From: Yarrowia lipolytica
Lineage: Eukaryota > Ascomycota > Dipodascomycetes > Dipodascales
Direction of reading: 5' to 3'
Assembly: GCF_001761485.1 (NCBI RefSeq)
Contig: NC_090774.1
Coordinates: forward strand, 3,100,001 to 3,164,000
Length of the DNA: 64,000 bases
In this document: piece by piece, positions 20,442 to 32,670 of the stretch
Numbering within the stretch: position 1 is the first letter of the stretch
How the letters are laid out: each line of letters starts with the position of its first letter
Translations under genes and position numbers: made by a program
The notes under the pieces: generated by a model
Told to the model about the DNA's origin: nothing
Databases searched by the model: none
Seen by the model: the letters and a program-made list of their open reading frames with translations, nothing else

Positions 20442-21098
20442 ACACGTCGAGCGATGTATAGGGATGTACAATGAGAGTTGCCTTGAGCCGCTATTTGAGA
20501 ATATCAACGGGCTCGAACAGTACTTCAGTTGCAGAGGGAGTGCGAGTACACTTACGGCTGTTACAGCACCGTGATAATAGATGACATAGATGTAATAAGC
20601 GGTAGCTGTTGTCTACTAAGGCATACTTTCAATGGAGCGGTAAGTGATTTAGAGGAACTTGCTAATGTTGGGAAAGTAGAGAAATATACACACAAGTAAA
20701 AAAGAATTGGAGTCATTGAATTACAATTGCAACGTCTAGGAGATTGGCTATCTAGGGGTATTCAGACTGTGTCGATTATTTTATAATTACTGTAGAATAT
20801 TATTTATGTAAGTATGTACATTGGTATGTACAGTATCGTACACATGTAATACTGTGGTTGTATTGGTAAAATCAGATTCCGAAGTGGGTGTCACTGAAAT
20901 GTGTCGCAAGCAGGGTGAATTCTCGCTCAGAAACCTGCGGCAGCCCCATGGGTTGACCATTAGCCCGTTCTATGATTTTCTGGAAGTATATAGTAGCTAC
21001 AAAGTAGTGACCACCACTTGGTGCTTTTTTTATTCGTTGTTGATCTTAGTTGATCAAGCTCTAAATTCAATATATAAAAGTCCCCGTGTTGTGTTCGT
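20442..21098. other. Intergenic, convergent (YIF1 / ERC1-like)
   Basis: 657 bp of AT-rich 3' flanking sequence, with GTACAGTATCGTACACATGTA-like palindromic stretches at 20816-20850. No gene recognised. Confidence 0.6.
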
Positions 21099-22913
21099 TT
21101 AAGCATGAGTGGTGGCGGCCTGGGTCTTTCCGTCTCTCAAAGCATCCTTGACAATCTCTCTCCAATTACTCTTCCACACAAAGTAGAGTTGTAGGATGGA
21201 GACAAAGAAGACGCCAATGGTAAGTCCGATCCAGAAACCCTCAATGCCGTAGCCCCAGTGGAAGGCAAAGATTACACCGGCCGGCAAACCCACGACGTAG
21301 TAGAAAAAGAGGTTGAGATATCCTCCGATTCTCTGACGTCCCTGGGCTCTGAGAATGCCTCCAGAGATGACCCCAAGTGAATCGTTGACCTGGAAGAGGG
21401 CCGCGAAGGGCATGGTTTCACGCACGAGCTGCAGAACGGCCTCGTCATTAGTGAACATCTTTCCAATGGTGTCTCTGAGACCCAGCATGAAGGCCATGTT
21501 GAGCACTCCGAAGACAAGAGAGATGACAGCAGCCATTCTGGCAGAGATTCGGGCAGCAGCAGTAAGGTTGGCACCAACCAGATTGGCGATTCGAGTGGAG
21601 GCAGCAATGCCAATAGCAAAGGGAATCTGGTAGATGATGCCACAGACAGACACCAGCACTGACTGGCAGGCCAGGGCGTCAGTTCCGAATCTAGAGGCAG
21701 CGAAGGTGACAATTTCAAACGCCAGCCACTCGGCTTCGACCATGATGATACCTGGAATAGCCAGTCGGATCATTCTGCCCCAGCCGGTGAAGAGGTTATC
21801 TGGTCGGAAACCGCACCAGCACTTTCGGCCGTTGATGAAGACGACGTACAGAGACAGCATGGTGGCCATGAGCCAGTCGGTGAAGACGACGGCAATGGGG
21901 GCTCCCACGTAGCCCAAGCCAAAGTGCTCGTTCCACACCAGCAGGTAGTTGAGCGAGATGTTGATGGGAGCGCAGATAAGAAGAATGTAGGTACCGGCGT
22001 TGAAGTCACCCTGGGACTGCAGGTAATGCTTGAGGTTTTCAAACAGAATATAAGCGGGGAAACCACAGGCCAGGACCTCGAGGTAGAGGGCTGCAAAATG
22101 GATGAGTTCGGGATCGTCGAGCAGCAGGTGCAGCAGCTGACGTCCGAAAACGGCCCACAAGAGAATTATAGGCACAGCGATGATCCACAGAAAGATTGTG
22201 CATCGCAGGAAATGAACTCCGACCATTTTGTAGTCTTTTCGGCCGTACGCCTGTGCACACAGGGTATCTAGACAGGTGGCCACTCCATGGACGACAGCAA
22301 AACCTGTGATGGCGGAGGTCATGGAGGCCAGAGAACATGCGGCGAGCTCATTCTTACCGAGATGGCCGACGGAGAAGACCGATGCGACAGTCAGCGAGTA
22401 TTGCATGAGGAAGGTCATGGTTAGTGGAGCCGAGTACTTGAGAATCGTTTTCGTTTCCGTGCTGGCAGTAGTCTGAATTTCTCCCTTTCTCACAGCCGCA
22501 TCGAATGCCTTGTAGACTGCTCGTCGTTCTTCTCGGGTTCGAGCGTGGGTAGTGGTTCCTCCGTAGCTATTGTTGTTGTTGTTGTTACCGTTAGAGGTGC
22601 CTCCATAGTTGGCCTGGGGGCGGGCCTTTTTGAGCAGCTCTTCCTGTTCCTGGGTGGCTCTCTCAGCCTGTGTAGAGTACATGGACGACGCATCGTCGAA
22701 TTCCGAGTCATCGTTGGTTTCGTCGTCGTCATCTTCATCCGAGTAGTTGTATGAAACTCGAACTCCGGATCGACCGAGCGAGCCGAAAGCTGCTCCAGCT
22801 GAATTTGGGGTTCGGTTGAAATGTCCGCCTTTTTTTTTCTGCGGCGTTTCCGAGATGGCTATCGGGGCCGTTTCGGCCGACGAGCCTAGCAGGTGCGAGT
22901 CGTATGACGACAT
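21099..22913 (-). CDS. MATE-family efflux transporter (Erc1-like)
   Basis: 604 residues. The first ~150 residues are cytosolic and low in complexity, with a run of Asn and a DEDDDDE acidic patch. About twelve membrane helices follow in two homologous halves, with MATE signatures such as LDTLCAQAYGRKDYKMVGV and GGILRAQGRQRIGGYLN. Yeast Erc1 confers ethionine resistance and S-adenosylmethionine accumulation; the substrate of this copy is not known. The length is close to Erc1 (581 aa). The start ATG at 22913 opens a plausible soluble N-terminus and is the first in frame. Confidence 0.9.
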   Translation of the reverse strand: MSSYDSHLLGSSAETAPIAISETPQKKKGGHFNRTPNSAGAAFGSLGRSGVRVSYNYSDEDDDDETNDDSEFDDASSMYSTQAERATQEQEELLKKARPQANYGGTSNGNNNNNNSYGGTTTHARTREERRAVYKAFDAAVRKGEIQTTASTETKTILKYSAPLTMTFLMQYSLTVASVFSVGHLGKNELAACSLASMTSAITGFAVVHGVATCLDTLCAQAYGRKDYKMVGVHFLRCTIFLWIIAVPIILLWAVFGRQLLHLLLDDPELIHFAALYLEVLACGFPAYILFENLKHYLQSQGDFNAGTYILLICAPINISLNYLLVWNEHFGLGYVGAPIAVVFTDWLMATMLSLYVVFINGRKCWCGFRPDNLFTGWGRMIRLAIPGIIMVEAEWLAFEIVTFAASRFGTDALACQSVLVSVCGIIYQIPFAIGIAASTRIANLVGANLTAAARISARMAAVISLVFGVLNMAFMLGLRDTIGKMFTNDEAVLQLVRETMPFAALFQVNDSLGVISGGILRAQGRQRIGGYLNLFFYYVVGLPAGVIFAFHWGYGIEGFWIGLTIGVFFVSILQLYFVWKSNWREIVKDALRDGKTQAATTHA

Positions 22914-24866
22914 GTGTGTGGGGAGTTGTAGAGGGGATGTGTTGTGGCGGTGAAGACCTTGCCGTGAGTACTAAGTTGAGGTGCAGATTTGGTGTACAAC
23001 ATGTACCACCCGATAAGCGAGGGCTCTGGTGCGTTGGCGCGATGTGGCTTGGCAAGGAAAGTAGCTGTAGCTTTTAACGCTTTTTTTTTTTTTTAGCTGG
23101 AGAAAATGCGTTGTTTTTGAACGGCTTTCTGGAGGCCAACAGCATACTCTTATACTGACCTCGTCAAGACAGACTCCTCACACAGAGTTCCAAATAGCCT
23201 TCCACAAGACATCTAAAGCGAGAACCGGTCAAAAGTCAATAGTACAAGTAACCACAGGTAATGGTGACTCAGAGAGGGGCAGATATATAGAAGGGAAGAT
23301 TGAGAGGCATGTTTGTATTTTTTGAGGCCATTAGACGTACAGAATCATTCAGGGAGTTGATATCAGACTTGGGGATATCGGGAATAAGACGTTGACTCCA
23401 TATCTACACACTTCAACCATCCATTGACGTATCCAACATCGTACAGAGTTGGAGCTAGTCAATCTTATCGGGCCAGACAAGGGTTACGACAGAAACTCGT
23501 TAGTGGCTTTTCCACAGTGGGAATCTCTATGCGCAGACTGAGATAGTCTTCGGATGTGTAAAGATATACACACTGGCTGCTTCCGCGGAGTATAAGTGAG
23601 ATATGCGGCTTCCCTTAACTATGGTAATCATGGCCAACTATTCTCAACTAAATGTAAATTATTCAACTAAACCCAAGTAATGTAACGTACATATGAACTG
23701 TTATACGGCCATAAAACAACCCAATTCCACATCACCACTCGAATCTCCTCTGACAAGGCATCTAATCCCCGCCCACTCCTCAGAACTCCTCCATCTTACG
23801 TGCTGTCCCAAAATTTCACCCTATAGCTCATACATTTCACCCACACCGCATCCAAATGCCTAAACAGGAAGGCTTATCGTGGCTAATCACATGTTTGCAA
23901 AAAGCATGCAGAGTTGGGCTGAGAAAAAACACTTCACACTTCATCGTGCGGGCTTACCCAATCGGGAAATTGCATCCGTAAAACTTCTAGAGAATGAATA
24001 TCACCGAAAAATGCTGGAAAAATAGGGTAAAATTAAAGATTAGGAGAGGTGTAAGAACAGGATATGACTGTTTTTTAAGGTACAAGTAGACGCAAATGTT
24101 TGAGTGGGAAAATATTGCCGTCTCAGCTTTGTAATCTTGGCCGTAGCAACTTTTGGCGGTTTAATTATGCTTACCGTTAGTTGTCACAGGTTAAGAGTTA
24201 GTCTATTAACTAGATATTTAACTATTCAAAATGAGTAAAATCAACTCCACGAATTTAAAGTCGCGTCCCATTTTTCCCCCTCATATCTCTAGTAATCTCA
24301 GACTGCATCATAGAGCCATTAATTATCCCAATTGGGACAGGCGCAACGCGAAACTTTGAGCTGTGTACTAGAAGCGTGTCATAGAGTGAGGGGGGGTTTA
24401 CAAGACGAAACAAGGCGTTTGAGGGTGACAATATATGGCCATTCGACCTCGAAAACATGCGGAAATTCTTATGTGTACATTTTTCCATTCTAGAACAACT
24501 TCAAATTATATATATATATACATGAGGAAATGCAGAAACTTCAGTGTGCTTACATTACCTTGAACTTGTACTTTTGTATTACAGTTTTGGTTGGTGTTTT
24601 CTCCAGACCACGCAAACAACCCCTTCATTCTGGTAGTTGAGATCACTTTTTGAGCATTTTAAAGATTTGAATGGTTATTTAAGTGTCAAAATATCCACTT
24701 TCAAGCTCCATCTTTATCTCAAATCTCCTCCATTGCTGTGTGAAAAGCACGGTAGAAAAACACCCCTTGGTTGAATAAGGTTGGGTGTACAGCTACACCA
24801 ATATTTTTACGCGTCTGAATATTGACCCACTATAACTACATCTCAACACCACACTACATAACACCC
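22914..24866. other. Gene-free 1.95 kb (ERC1-like / POL2 divergent region)
   Basis: No supported gene. A run of 16 or so T lies near 23079-23094, probably within the ERC1-like promoter, and a TA-dinucleotide run at 24508-24521. The long stretch 23100-24800 has no frame with coding character. Confidence 0.6.
24809..24814. promoter_or_regulatory. MCB-like ACGCGT before POL2
   Basis: ACGCGT occurs 53 bp before the POL2 ATG. MCB elements drive G1/S expression of replication genes including DNA polymerases in S. cerevisiae. The hexamer also occurs elsewhere in this window, so the assignment rests on its position. Confidence 0.35.
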
Positions 24867-27800
24867 ATGGGTCGACCTTTTAACGGAAACAACACCCATG
24901 TGGTGAAACAGCGCAGTGACGAGTTTGAGCGGCGAAGGCTGGAGCGGATCGAGCAGCTGGGTCAAAAGTTTGCCGCAGTCGAACGCCGAGATGCCATAGA
25001 CGACCGAATGGGTTTTACTCGCTTCTCTGGCGATGAAAAACGAGTCGGGTGGCTGGTCAACATGCACGAGACGTTGCTACAGTCGGAAACGGCCGAGCGG
25101 GGCCTGGCAGCGGTGGACTACTACTTCTACGACGAGGAGGGAGGCAACTTCAAGTCGACGGTGGTGTTCCGGCCCTACTTTTTTGTCATTTGCAAGCCTC
25201 ATACTGAGCATGCGGTGAAGGATCTCATGGAAAAGATGTTTGAGCGGGTGCTCGCAAGCACGGAAATTGTTACAAAGGAAGATTTGAACTTGGTGAGTGA
25301 TAACAAGCAGCCCTGGATGAGTTGAGTGGCAGACATTGCAATGAGTGGGAGAGATAACGAACTCTCAGCATCTCGCTGATTGCAGTGAGTCCATTACTGC
25401 TGAGTGATTCTTACTGCTGTGATTCTTACTGCTGTAATTCTTGCTATTAAGCCGTGTGTGACAATTGGCTAACACAGACAAACCATCTCACAGGAAAGAA
25501 ACGAAAGGCGGTGAAATTGGAATTTCACAACTCGGAGGATCTGAGCTCGACACGTTTCACGCTCAGCAAGATTGTCGACCGACAGACACAGCAGACAGAG
25601 CAGCATCTCAACATTTATGAGCTTGAAGGGTGAGTAAGAGAAAGAGGGGAGAGGCAAGAGAAAGACTGTGTTGAAGTCACGTGGTCAGTCTTCAAACAAG
25701 ATGTTCAATATTAACCCAGCGATGTGGACACCAGCACAGACGTAGAATCATCCATCACTGGCATCAAGGAATTTGATGTGCCGTTTGAAACCCGAGTGGC
25801 CATTGATCTGGACATTCGTGTGGGAAACTGGTACGAGGTCACCAAGGAAAACGACACGGCTGTGCTCAAACACATGGTTGAACGAGAGTACCGAGCCGAT
25901 CCAGTCGTCATGGCATACGACATTGAGACCGAAAAGGCTCCCCTTCGTTTCCCCGACTCAGCCGTCGACAGAATCATGATGATTTCGTACATGATTGACG
26001 GCGAGGGTTTCCTCATCACCAACCGAGAAATGGTGAGTGAAGACATTGAGGACTTTGAGTACACTCCCAAGCCCGAATTCCCCGGTAATTTCACCATTTT
26101 CAACGAGCCTAACGAGAAGGCTGTGTTGGAAAAGTGGTTTGAGCACATTCGAGACGTGTGTCCCACGGTGATGACTTCCTACAACGGAGACTTTTTCGAC
26201 TTCCCATTCATCGACAAACGAACAGCCTTCCATGGAATGAATCTCTACGACGAGATTGGATGGAAAAAGGTGGAGGAAGAGAGATACGAGTGTTCCTATT
26301 GTGTGCATATGGACTGTCTCAACTGGGTCAAGCGAGACTCGTACTTGCCTCAGGGTTCTCAGGGTCTCAAGGCTGTGACAAAGGTGAAGCTGAGTTACGA
26401 TCCCAAGGAGCTCGATCCGGAAAAGATGACTCCTTATGCACGAGACCATCCTCAGATTCTCGCGGAATATTCTGTTTCCGATGCTGTGGCCACCTATTAT
26501 CTCTACATGAAGTATGTGCATCCGTTCATCTTCTCTCTGTGTTGCATTATTCCCCTCAACCCCGATGCAGTGCTACGAAAAGGTACAGGTACTCTTTGCG
26601 AGATGCTCCTCATGGTCAAGGCTTATGAGGGACGCATCATTCTTCCCGACAAGCACAAACCTGCTCTTGAGCGTCATTACAAGGGTCATCTGGTCGATAA
26701 CGAGACGTACACCGGTGGCCACGTGGAGTCCTTGGCTGCTGGCGTGTTTCGAAGCGACATCATGGTCGATTTCGACATTGATACTAACAGTATCGACGAG
26801 CTACTGGTCAATTTAGACGAGACTCTCGAGTTTTGCGTCACTGTTGAGGCTGGAAAGAAATCGTCTGATTTTGAGAACTTGGATGAAGTAAGAGACCAGA
26901 TCATCGAACAGCTTCAGGAGCTCAAATCCAACCCCAAGCGATCCGATTACCCGCTCATTTACCACGTGGATGTCGCGTCTATGTACCCCAACATCATGAC
27001 GACCAACCGACTTCAGCCCGACTCCATGGTAGACGAAAAGGACTGTGCTGTTTGTGACTACAACCGTCCCGACAAGACGTGCGCACGTGAACTAGAGTGG
27101 GCTCGACGAGTCGACTATTACCCTGTGTCAAAGGGAGATGTCAACAACCTAAAGCAGGGTCTGGTTGAGGAGTACTCCGGAGGTCGTTTCGGAAACGGCT
27201 CATCTGTCGAGATCTCGTACGATGAAGGTATGACTGAGCGGGAAAAGTTCCAGAAACGAAAGGGCTGGGCTGGATTGTCTGGTCAGGAGCAGGCTAACAA
27301 GCTCAAGGAGCGAGTGGCGGCCTTTTCGCTCAAGACCAAGGCTCGAAAGACGGACTCGGAGACGACTGTGCAAAAGACCATTGTTTGCCAGCGAGAAAAC
27401 CCCTTCTATGTCGATGTTGTGCAAGAGTTCAAACAGCGTCGAATCGACTACAAGACAAAGGCGAAAAGGTGGAACAAGGAGGCTGCTTCTGCTTCCGATC
27501 CTGCGTCTCGAGAGGAGGCCAAGAAGATGGCTATCACCAACGACTCGATGCAGCTGGCCCACAAAGTCATTCTCAACTCCTTCTACGGTTATGTTATGCG
27601 AAAGGGTTCTCGATGGTACTCCATGGAGATGGCCGGTGTGACTTGTTACACTGGAGCCAAGATCATCAAGATTGCCCGTCAGACAATGGAAGGTCTTGGT
27701 ATTCCTCTTGAGCTCGATACAGACGGTATTTGGTGTATGCTGCCCAAGACCTTCCCCGAGAAGTTCAAGTGCAAGTTTAAGGATGGTTCCAGCTACGAGC

Positions 27801-30800
27801 TTGAGTATCCCTGTTCTATCATGAACTACTTGGTGCACAGAGACTTTACCAACCACCAGTACCAGAAGCTGAATCCCGAGACTGGGAAGTACGACACTCA
27901 TTCAGAAAACTCCATCTTCTTCGAGCTCGACGGACCCTACAAGTGCATGATGATGCCTACGTCGACTGATAAGGGTAAGGGTCTCAAAAAGCGGTACGTG
28001 GTTTTTGACGACCGCAATAAGATTGTCGAGCTTAAGGGCTTCGAGGTCAAGCGACGAGGAGAGCTGTCGTTGATCAAAAAGTTTCAGTCACAGCTGTGGG
28101 ACACGTTTCTGGAGGGCTCCAATCTCGTCGAGTGTTATGCTGCTCAGGCTCGAGTGGCTGAAGCTTGGCTGGCAGTGATTGACTCTCGCGGCAAGAACCT
28201 ATCCGACGAAGAGCTCATTGACCTGGTTTGTGAGAACAAGTCCATGTCCAAGCCTGTGCATGAGTACGGCTCTCAGAAGAGTACTGCTCTGACGACTGCC
28301 CGTCGTCTAGCGGAGATTATGGGCGACTCCATTCTCACGGGAGGCAAGCTGTCAACCAAGTACATCATTGCGGTTCGAACCAAGAACTCCATGCCTGTTC
28401 CTGAGGCTAAGAAGGGTTCCGACGAGGACTCTTCAACTGCTGATCGAGCTATTCCCACTCTGGTTTTCGAAACCGAATCTCTGGACGAAAAGCTGCGGTT
28501 CTTGAAACGGTGGATGGGCCCTCGATGGGAATCCACGGACCCCCGAGACGTCATTGACTGGATGTACTATCGAGAACGTCTGGCGACGACTATCAACAAG
28601 CTTGTGGTGATTCCTGCCATTCTGTTGGGTCTCAAGAACCCCGTTCGAGGCTGTGATCCCCCCGAATGGGCTTCTGACATCATCAAGCAACGAGATAACC
28701 CCATCAAGCAGAGCACCCTGAGCTCTTATTTTGTCAAGGGTAAACTTCCCACTCCTGAGCCCATTCTCAGTGAAGAAGATGAGGTCATGGAGATCCAGGT
28801 GGGCGACATTGAAAGCATCGGGACCACTCCTTCTCCTTCCAGACCCCCTGGAGTGCCTGCCCGAGTGGTTGTGTCTAAACGAGTGCGCAAAACTGTTGAG
28901 GAAACGGACAAGTCCACTCCCTCTCTTCCTCACAAGGCCCCCGATCCGTTCGCCGACTATGCAGCCTACATTAAGTACGCCAAGGTCAAGTGGAAGCATC
29001 AGAAGGCTCAGCGAGACCGAAGAGCCCATCTTTTTGGCGAGTCCGACAATGGCATCGCTTCTTCGTGGGTGTCCAAGAACGCCCACCTGGCTCAAGACGC
29101 CTGGCACCTGGTGTCCATCCATGCTGCCGAAAAACCTGGCCAGGTGGAGGCCAGCGTCATCATCGGAGACAAGATGCAACGGGTGCAGATCAATGTGCCG
29201 CGCAAGGTGTACGTGGGGTCTCGTGAGCCGCTGAAGTGGGATAAGTTCACTGACGTGACCAATGCCATGGCTGTGGCTGAAGAGGAGCAACCCAAGTACC
29301 TCTACCGAGCAGTCATGTCTGAAGACATGTACCAGACGGAGATGACTAACCCGGAGTCTCCGCTGAAGGACCCTCACGTGACGAAAATCTACGAGGCCGA
29401 CGTGTCGCCTGATTCACGTGCCCTCATTGAGCTTGGATCCACATTCCATCTTGATGCCTCCACTCCTGGTATCCTCTCCAAGGGCTTCACCCATGGCTTT
29501 GAGGCCAAATGGTTCAAGTCAGGTGACTCGCGGTCCTACCTGCAAAACTCAGGACTCTCCTACGCTCACATTGTGCACGTGGTTTCTTCTGCCGTGGAGA
29601 TATTTGTCATCACACCCACCTGGGACGCACCAGCTCTTGTGTTTGTGCACCAGTCGTCTTCCAGTGAAAAGTTACCTGACATCTCGAAGGAGTACGCCCG
29701 TCTGCGACGTGGAGAACGGTACAAGCAGAACATGGACGATTGCACCGTCTTTTCCTTCCCCGACACAATGCAGTACGAGGTGGAGTACTGTTCCAACCAC
29801 CGACGAATGCTGCAGAAGGTGTCCAAGGCGTGTGACTCACTGTCTGGCTCCCGAAACGGCCAGCTGGTGTTTGCACTCCATTCTCCGGACAGAAACGTGG
29901 ATGAAAAGGTGGCTGCCCTGGCCAGAATCCCCTGTATTCGGCTGAGACCCGTTCCTCCGTCTACTGCTGCTGTTGGATGGCAACGGGATCTGGTTCGACG
30001 GCTGATTGCATCGTTCTTGTCACATGGAGCCAACATTTCGTACCTTGTCGAGATGGCTCGGTATGCCAAGATGCCTCTGTGTCATGTGCAAGATACCCGG
30101 GACGTGATTGACGTATCATACGCTCGTCGGCTCATCCAGAACAGTGTCGTTTTGTGGTGGTCTGCTGCTCTGTCTACCGGAGGAGCCCTCACTGACCAGG
30201 CGGAAGTGCCTGTCGCCAACAATCCTGGACTGTACACCAACATTTGTTTCGAGATCAAAATCGAGCATTTGGTGCTCAACGCCTTGTTGCAGAGTGCTGT
30301 GATCCAGGATACTGAGGGAGACATTCACAACGAGCTTCTCTCCAACGCCTTCAACCCCCACGCCCTCAAAACCCTCAAAATGGTGGTCAAGGAGTGGTGG
30401 GAGCACGGGGACAAGAAACGGCCTCCCCAGGATCTGCTGGACAACTTCACAGTGTGGGTTTATGCGCCTGAGTCGCGTCTTTTCTCCCCCCAGTTGCTGT
30501 ACCACACTCAGAACCTGACGAAGAAGACCTTCCTGTATCTTGCTCAAGAGTGTCGAAAGCACCAGGCTCAGTTGGTGTACGCTGATCAACACAAGCTTGT
30601 GTTGCAGACAGAGAAGACGGAGCTTCAGCTGGTGTACTCGTACTCCAACTACATTGTTCGGCAGATCAGAACCCATCCCATTCTCAAGTATGTCTCTGTC
30701 GACATTACTCGCTACTGGGACACCTTCCTGTGGATGGACAAGTGGAACTACGGGGGCTACTCGTCTGACGTCATTGTTGACCCCTCCAAGCAGAGCGAGT

Positions 30801-31693
30801 CTCTGTTGATGCATTGGCACATTGCCAACTTCTTGCCTGAGACTCTACAGCAGGAATTTTCCAAGTGGGTCCAGGAGTACATTCATTTGTTGCGGCTGCG
30901 GAAATACCCCGAAAACAGAACTACTGATGTTGACGACATGCCCAGTGACACTCCCATGCTCACCGACGGAGACAAGGACGACGCTGCCCTTCTGAGCGAC
31001 AAGTTCTTTGGCAAGGGTGTGGTTTCTTACCTGCATCCCAAGCTCGTGAGACGGGTCAAGCTGCTGGCTCAAAAGCTATCGGATGTTCTCTCCTCAGGCG
31101 ACTCCATTGACGCCTTTAAGTTCCCCGTGCTTCCCGGGTCCATGATCCAGCCAGAGACTAATCCCGTGGTCGAGTTCGCCAAGTACGTGTGCCACATTTA
31201 CGGCATCAACGCCAAGGCCAACTTTGAAGTCCAGATTTTGCTCAGAGACCTTCTTAACATCTTTGATATCAACGAGTTTTCCGAGGAGGGCACGTTCCGA
31301 GATCCGTCCATGTCGCTCAAGCTAACCAACATGATGTGTTTCAAGTGCAAGAACCCCTGCGATCTGGACCTATGCAAGGACTCGTGCTGCACCAAATCTG
31401 GCTTCAGATGCCCCCTCTGCAACTCGCTCTATGATATGGTCATTGTGGAGCAGCGGCTGGTGGGTCAGCTGCAGCGAATGATTCTCGAGTACGAGACGCA
31501 GGACTTCCGCTGCGACAAGTGTCGACGAGTCAAAGAGTATGAGCTCACGGAGTTCTGTCCTTGTTCTGGCTCTTGGGTCACTATCATGTCTGCCGAAGAC
31601 GTCCACAAGGAGCTGTCCATTTATGATCGGTGCGCTCGGTGGTTCGAGTTGAAGATGCTTGGTTCGTTCCTCAGACAGTTGGGTTATGTTTAG
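24867..31693 (+). CDS. DNA polymerase epsilon catalytic subunit (Pol2), three exons
   Basis: Exons 24867-25292, 25478-25629 and 25720-31693 give 2183 residues. Both introns start GTGAGT; they end GGCTAACACAG and ATTAACCCAG. Exon 2 restores the conserved TNHLTGKKRKAVKLEFHNSED segment. The proofreading exonuclease begins with AYDIETEKAP (catalytic D and E near 260-262). Polymerase motif A is DVASMYPNIM near 610, the NSFYGYVMRKGSRWYS motif follows, and motif C is LDTDGIW near 859. A second, inactive polymerase module makes up the C-terminal half. The end carries two cysteine clusters (CFKCKNPC...CPLC and CDKC...CPC) that bind zinc or Fe-S and contact the Dpb2 subunit. All catalytic residues are intact. 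This is the leading-strand replicase. Confidence 0.97.
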
Positions 31694-32670
31694 GAGGAGC
31701 GTTGTTGAGGAAGACTGACGTGAGGAGATATTTATCTAATGTATGTTTGTACTGTATGGGTGTGTTGTGGAGATAGGAATCGTATCAAGACAGGTGTGTA
31801 TGAGTATTTGAGATTAGAAGACAAGGGTTACATGAATAGTTGTACTATCTAATTAGAACAAAGTCGTAGTCTTTCCTATACTTGGCTTGAACTTGTCGTG
31901 GACGTTGTCCATGTACACTATGTACTGTACTGGTAGTTTGTATGTGTAGATATATCCCTCGTGGAGTGGTATAGAGAACCTGTTACTTTAAAAAGCACAA
32001 ATAACTATCTTGGAACTGTTCTATAATCTTTGTAACTCGGAAGACTTGTAAACATTGTGGCACTTCTCTACTGCAAATGATGGCAGCACCCATCATTTAC
32101 TGAGAACAATACTATGACAAGGGTGAGTGGCAGCTATGTCAATCTTTCCAGACTTTCACACCCTATTTGAGCAATATAATATATATATATATATACTATA
32201 TATATATATTTCCTCTACTTGCACTCATACAAATATGTCTGGATTAATGCAGATCTATTTCCATTGGCGAAGTTTAGCCCTCTTTGAAACGATATTATGG
32301 GATCTGCTCAGTTGGCGGGCCCACCTAAACGGAAACGGGCATTTGTGGCATTGTCGCTACTTGATCTGACCTACTAGTGCTTCAACTTTTCTACCATGCT
32401 CTCGTGTTACAGCTTCACGGTATTGTACCACAGCTCGTACTCCCCATATCCCTCACACTACTCACTCTTCACCCACTACACCTTGTACTTCTCTTATTTG
32501 TACTACAAGTACTCATACTCGTCAAGCCCGAGCAGTTCATGCTTCGCACCTTTTACTGGCGTCAGTTCTATCAATATCTTTATTAAACGACAACTTTGCT
32601 ACCTCCTAGCATTGTTGCTATGCACCATTGGAAGATTCCAACACATCCTCGCGCACTTGTGAACCACTCC
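31694..32670. other. Intergenic, convergent (POL2 / ERB1)
   Basis: 977 bp without a supported gene. It includes an AT dinucleotide microsatellite at about 32175-32210, and TACTACAAGTACTCATACTCGTC near 32501. Confidence 0.6.
32175..32210. repeat. AT dinucleotide microsatellite
   Basis: About 36 bp of alternating A and T, interrupted once by a C, able to form a self-complementary hairpin. Confidence 0.85.
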
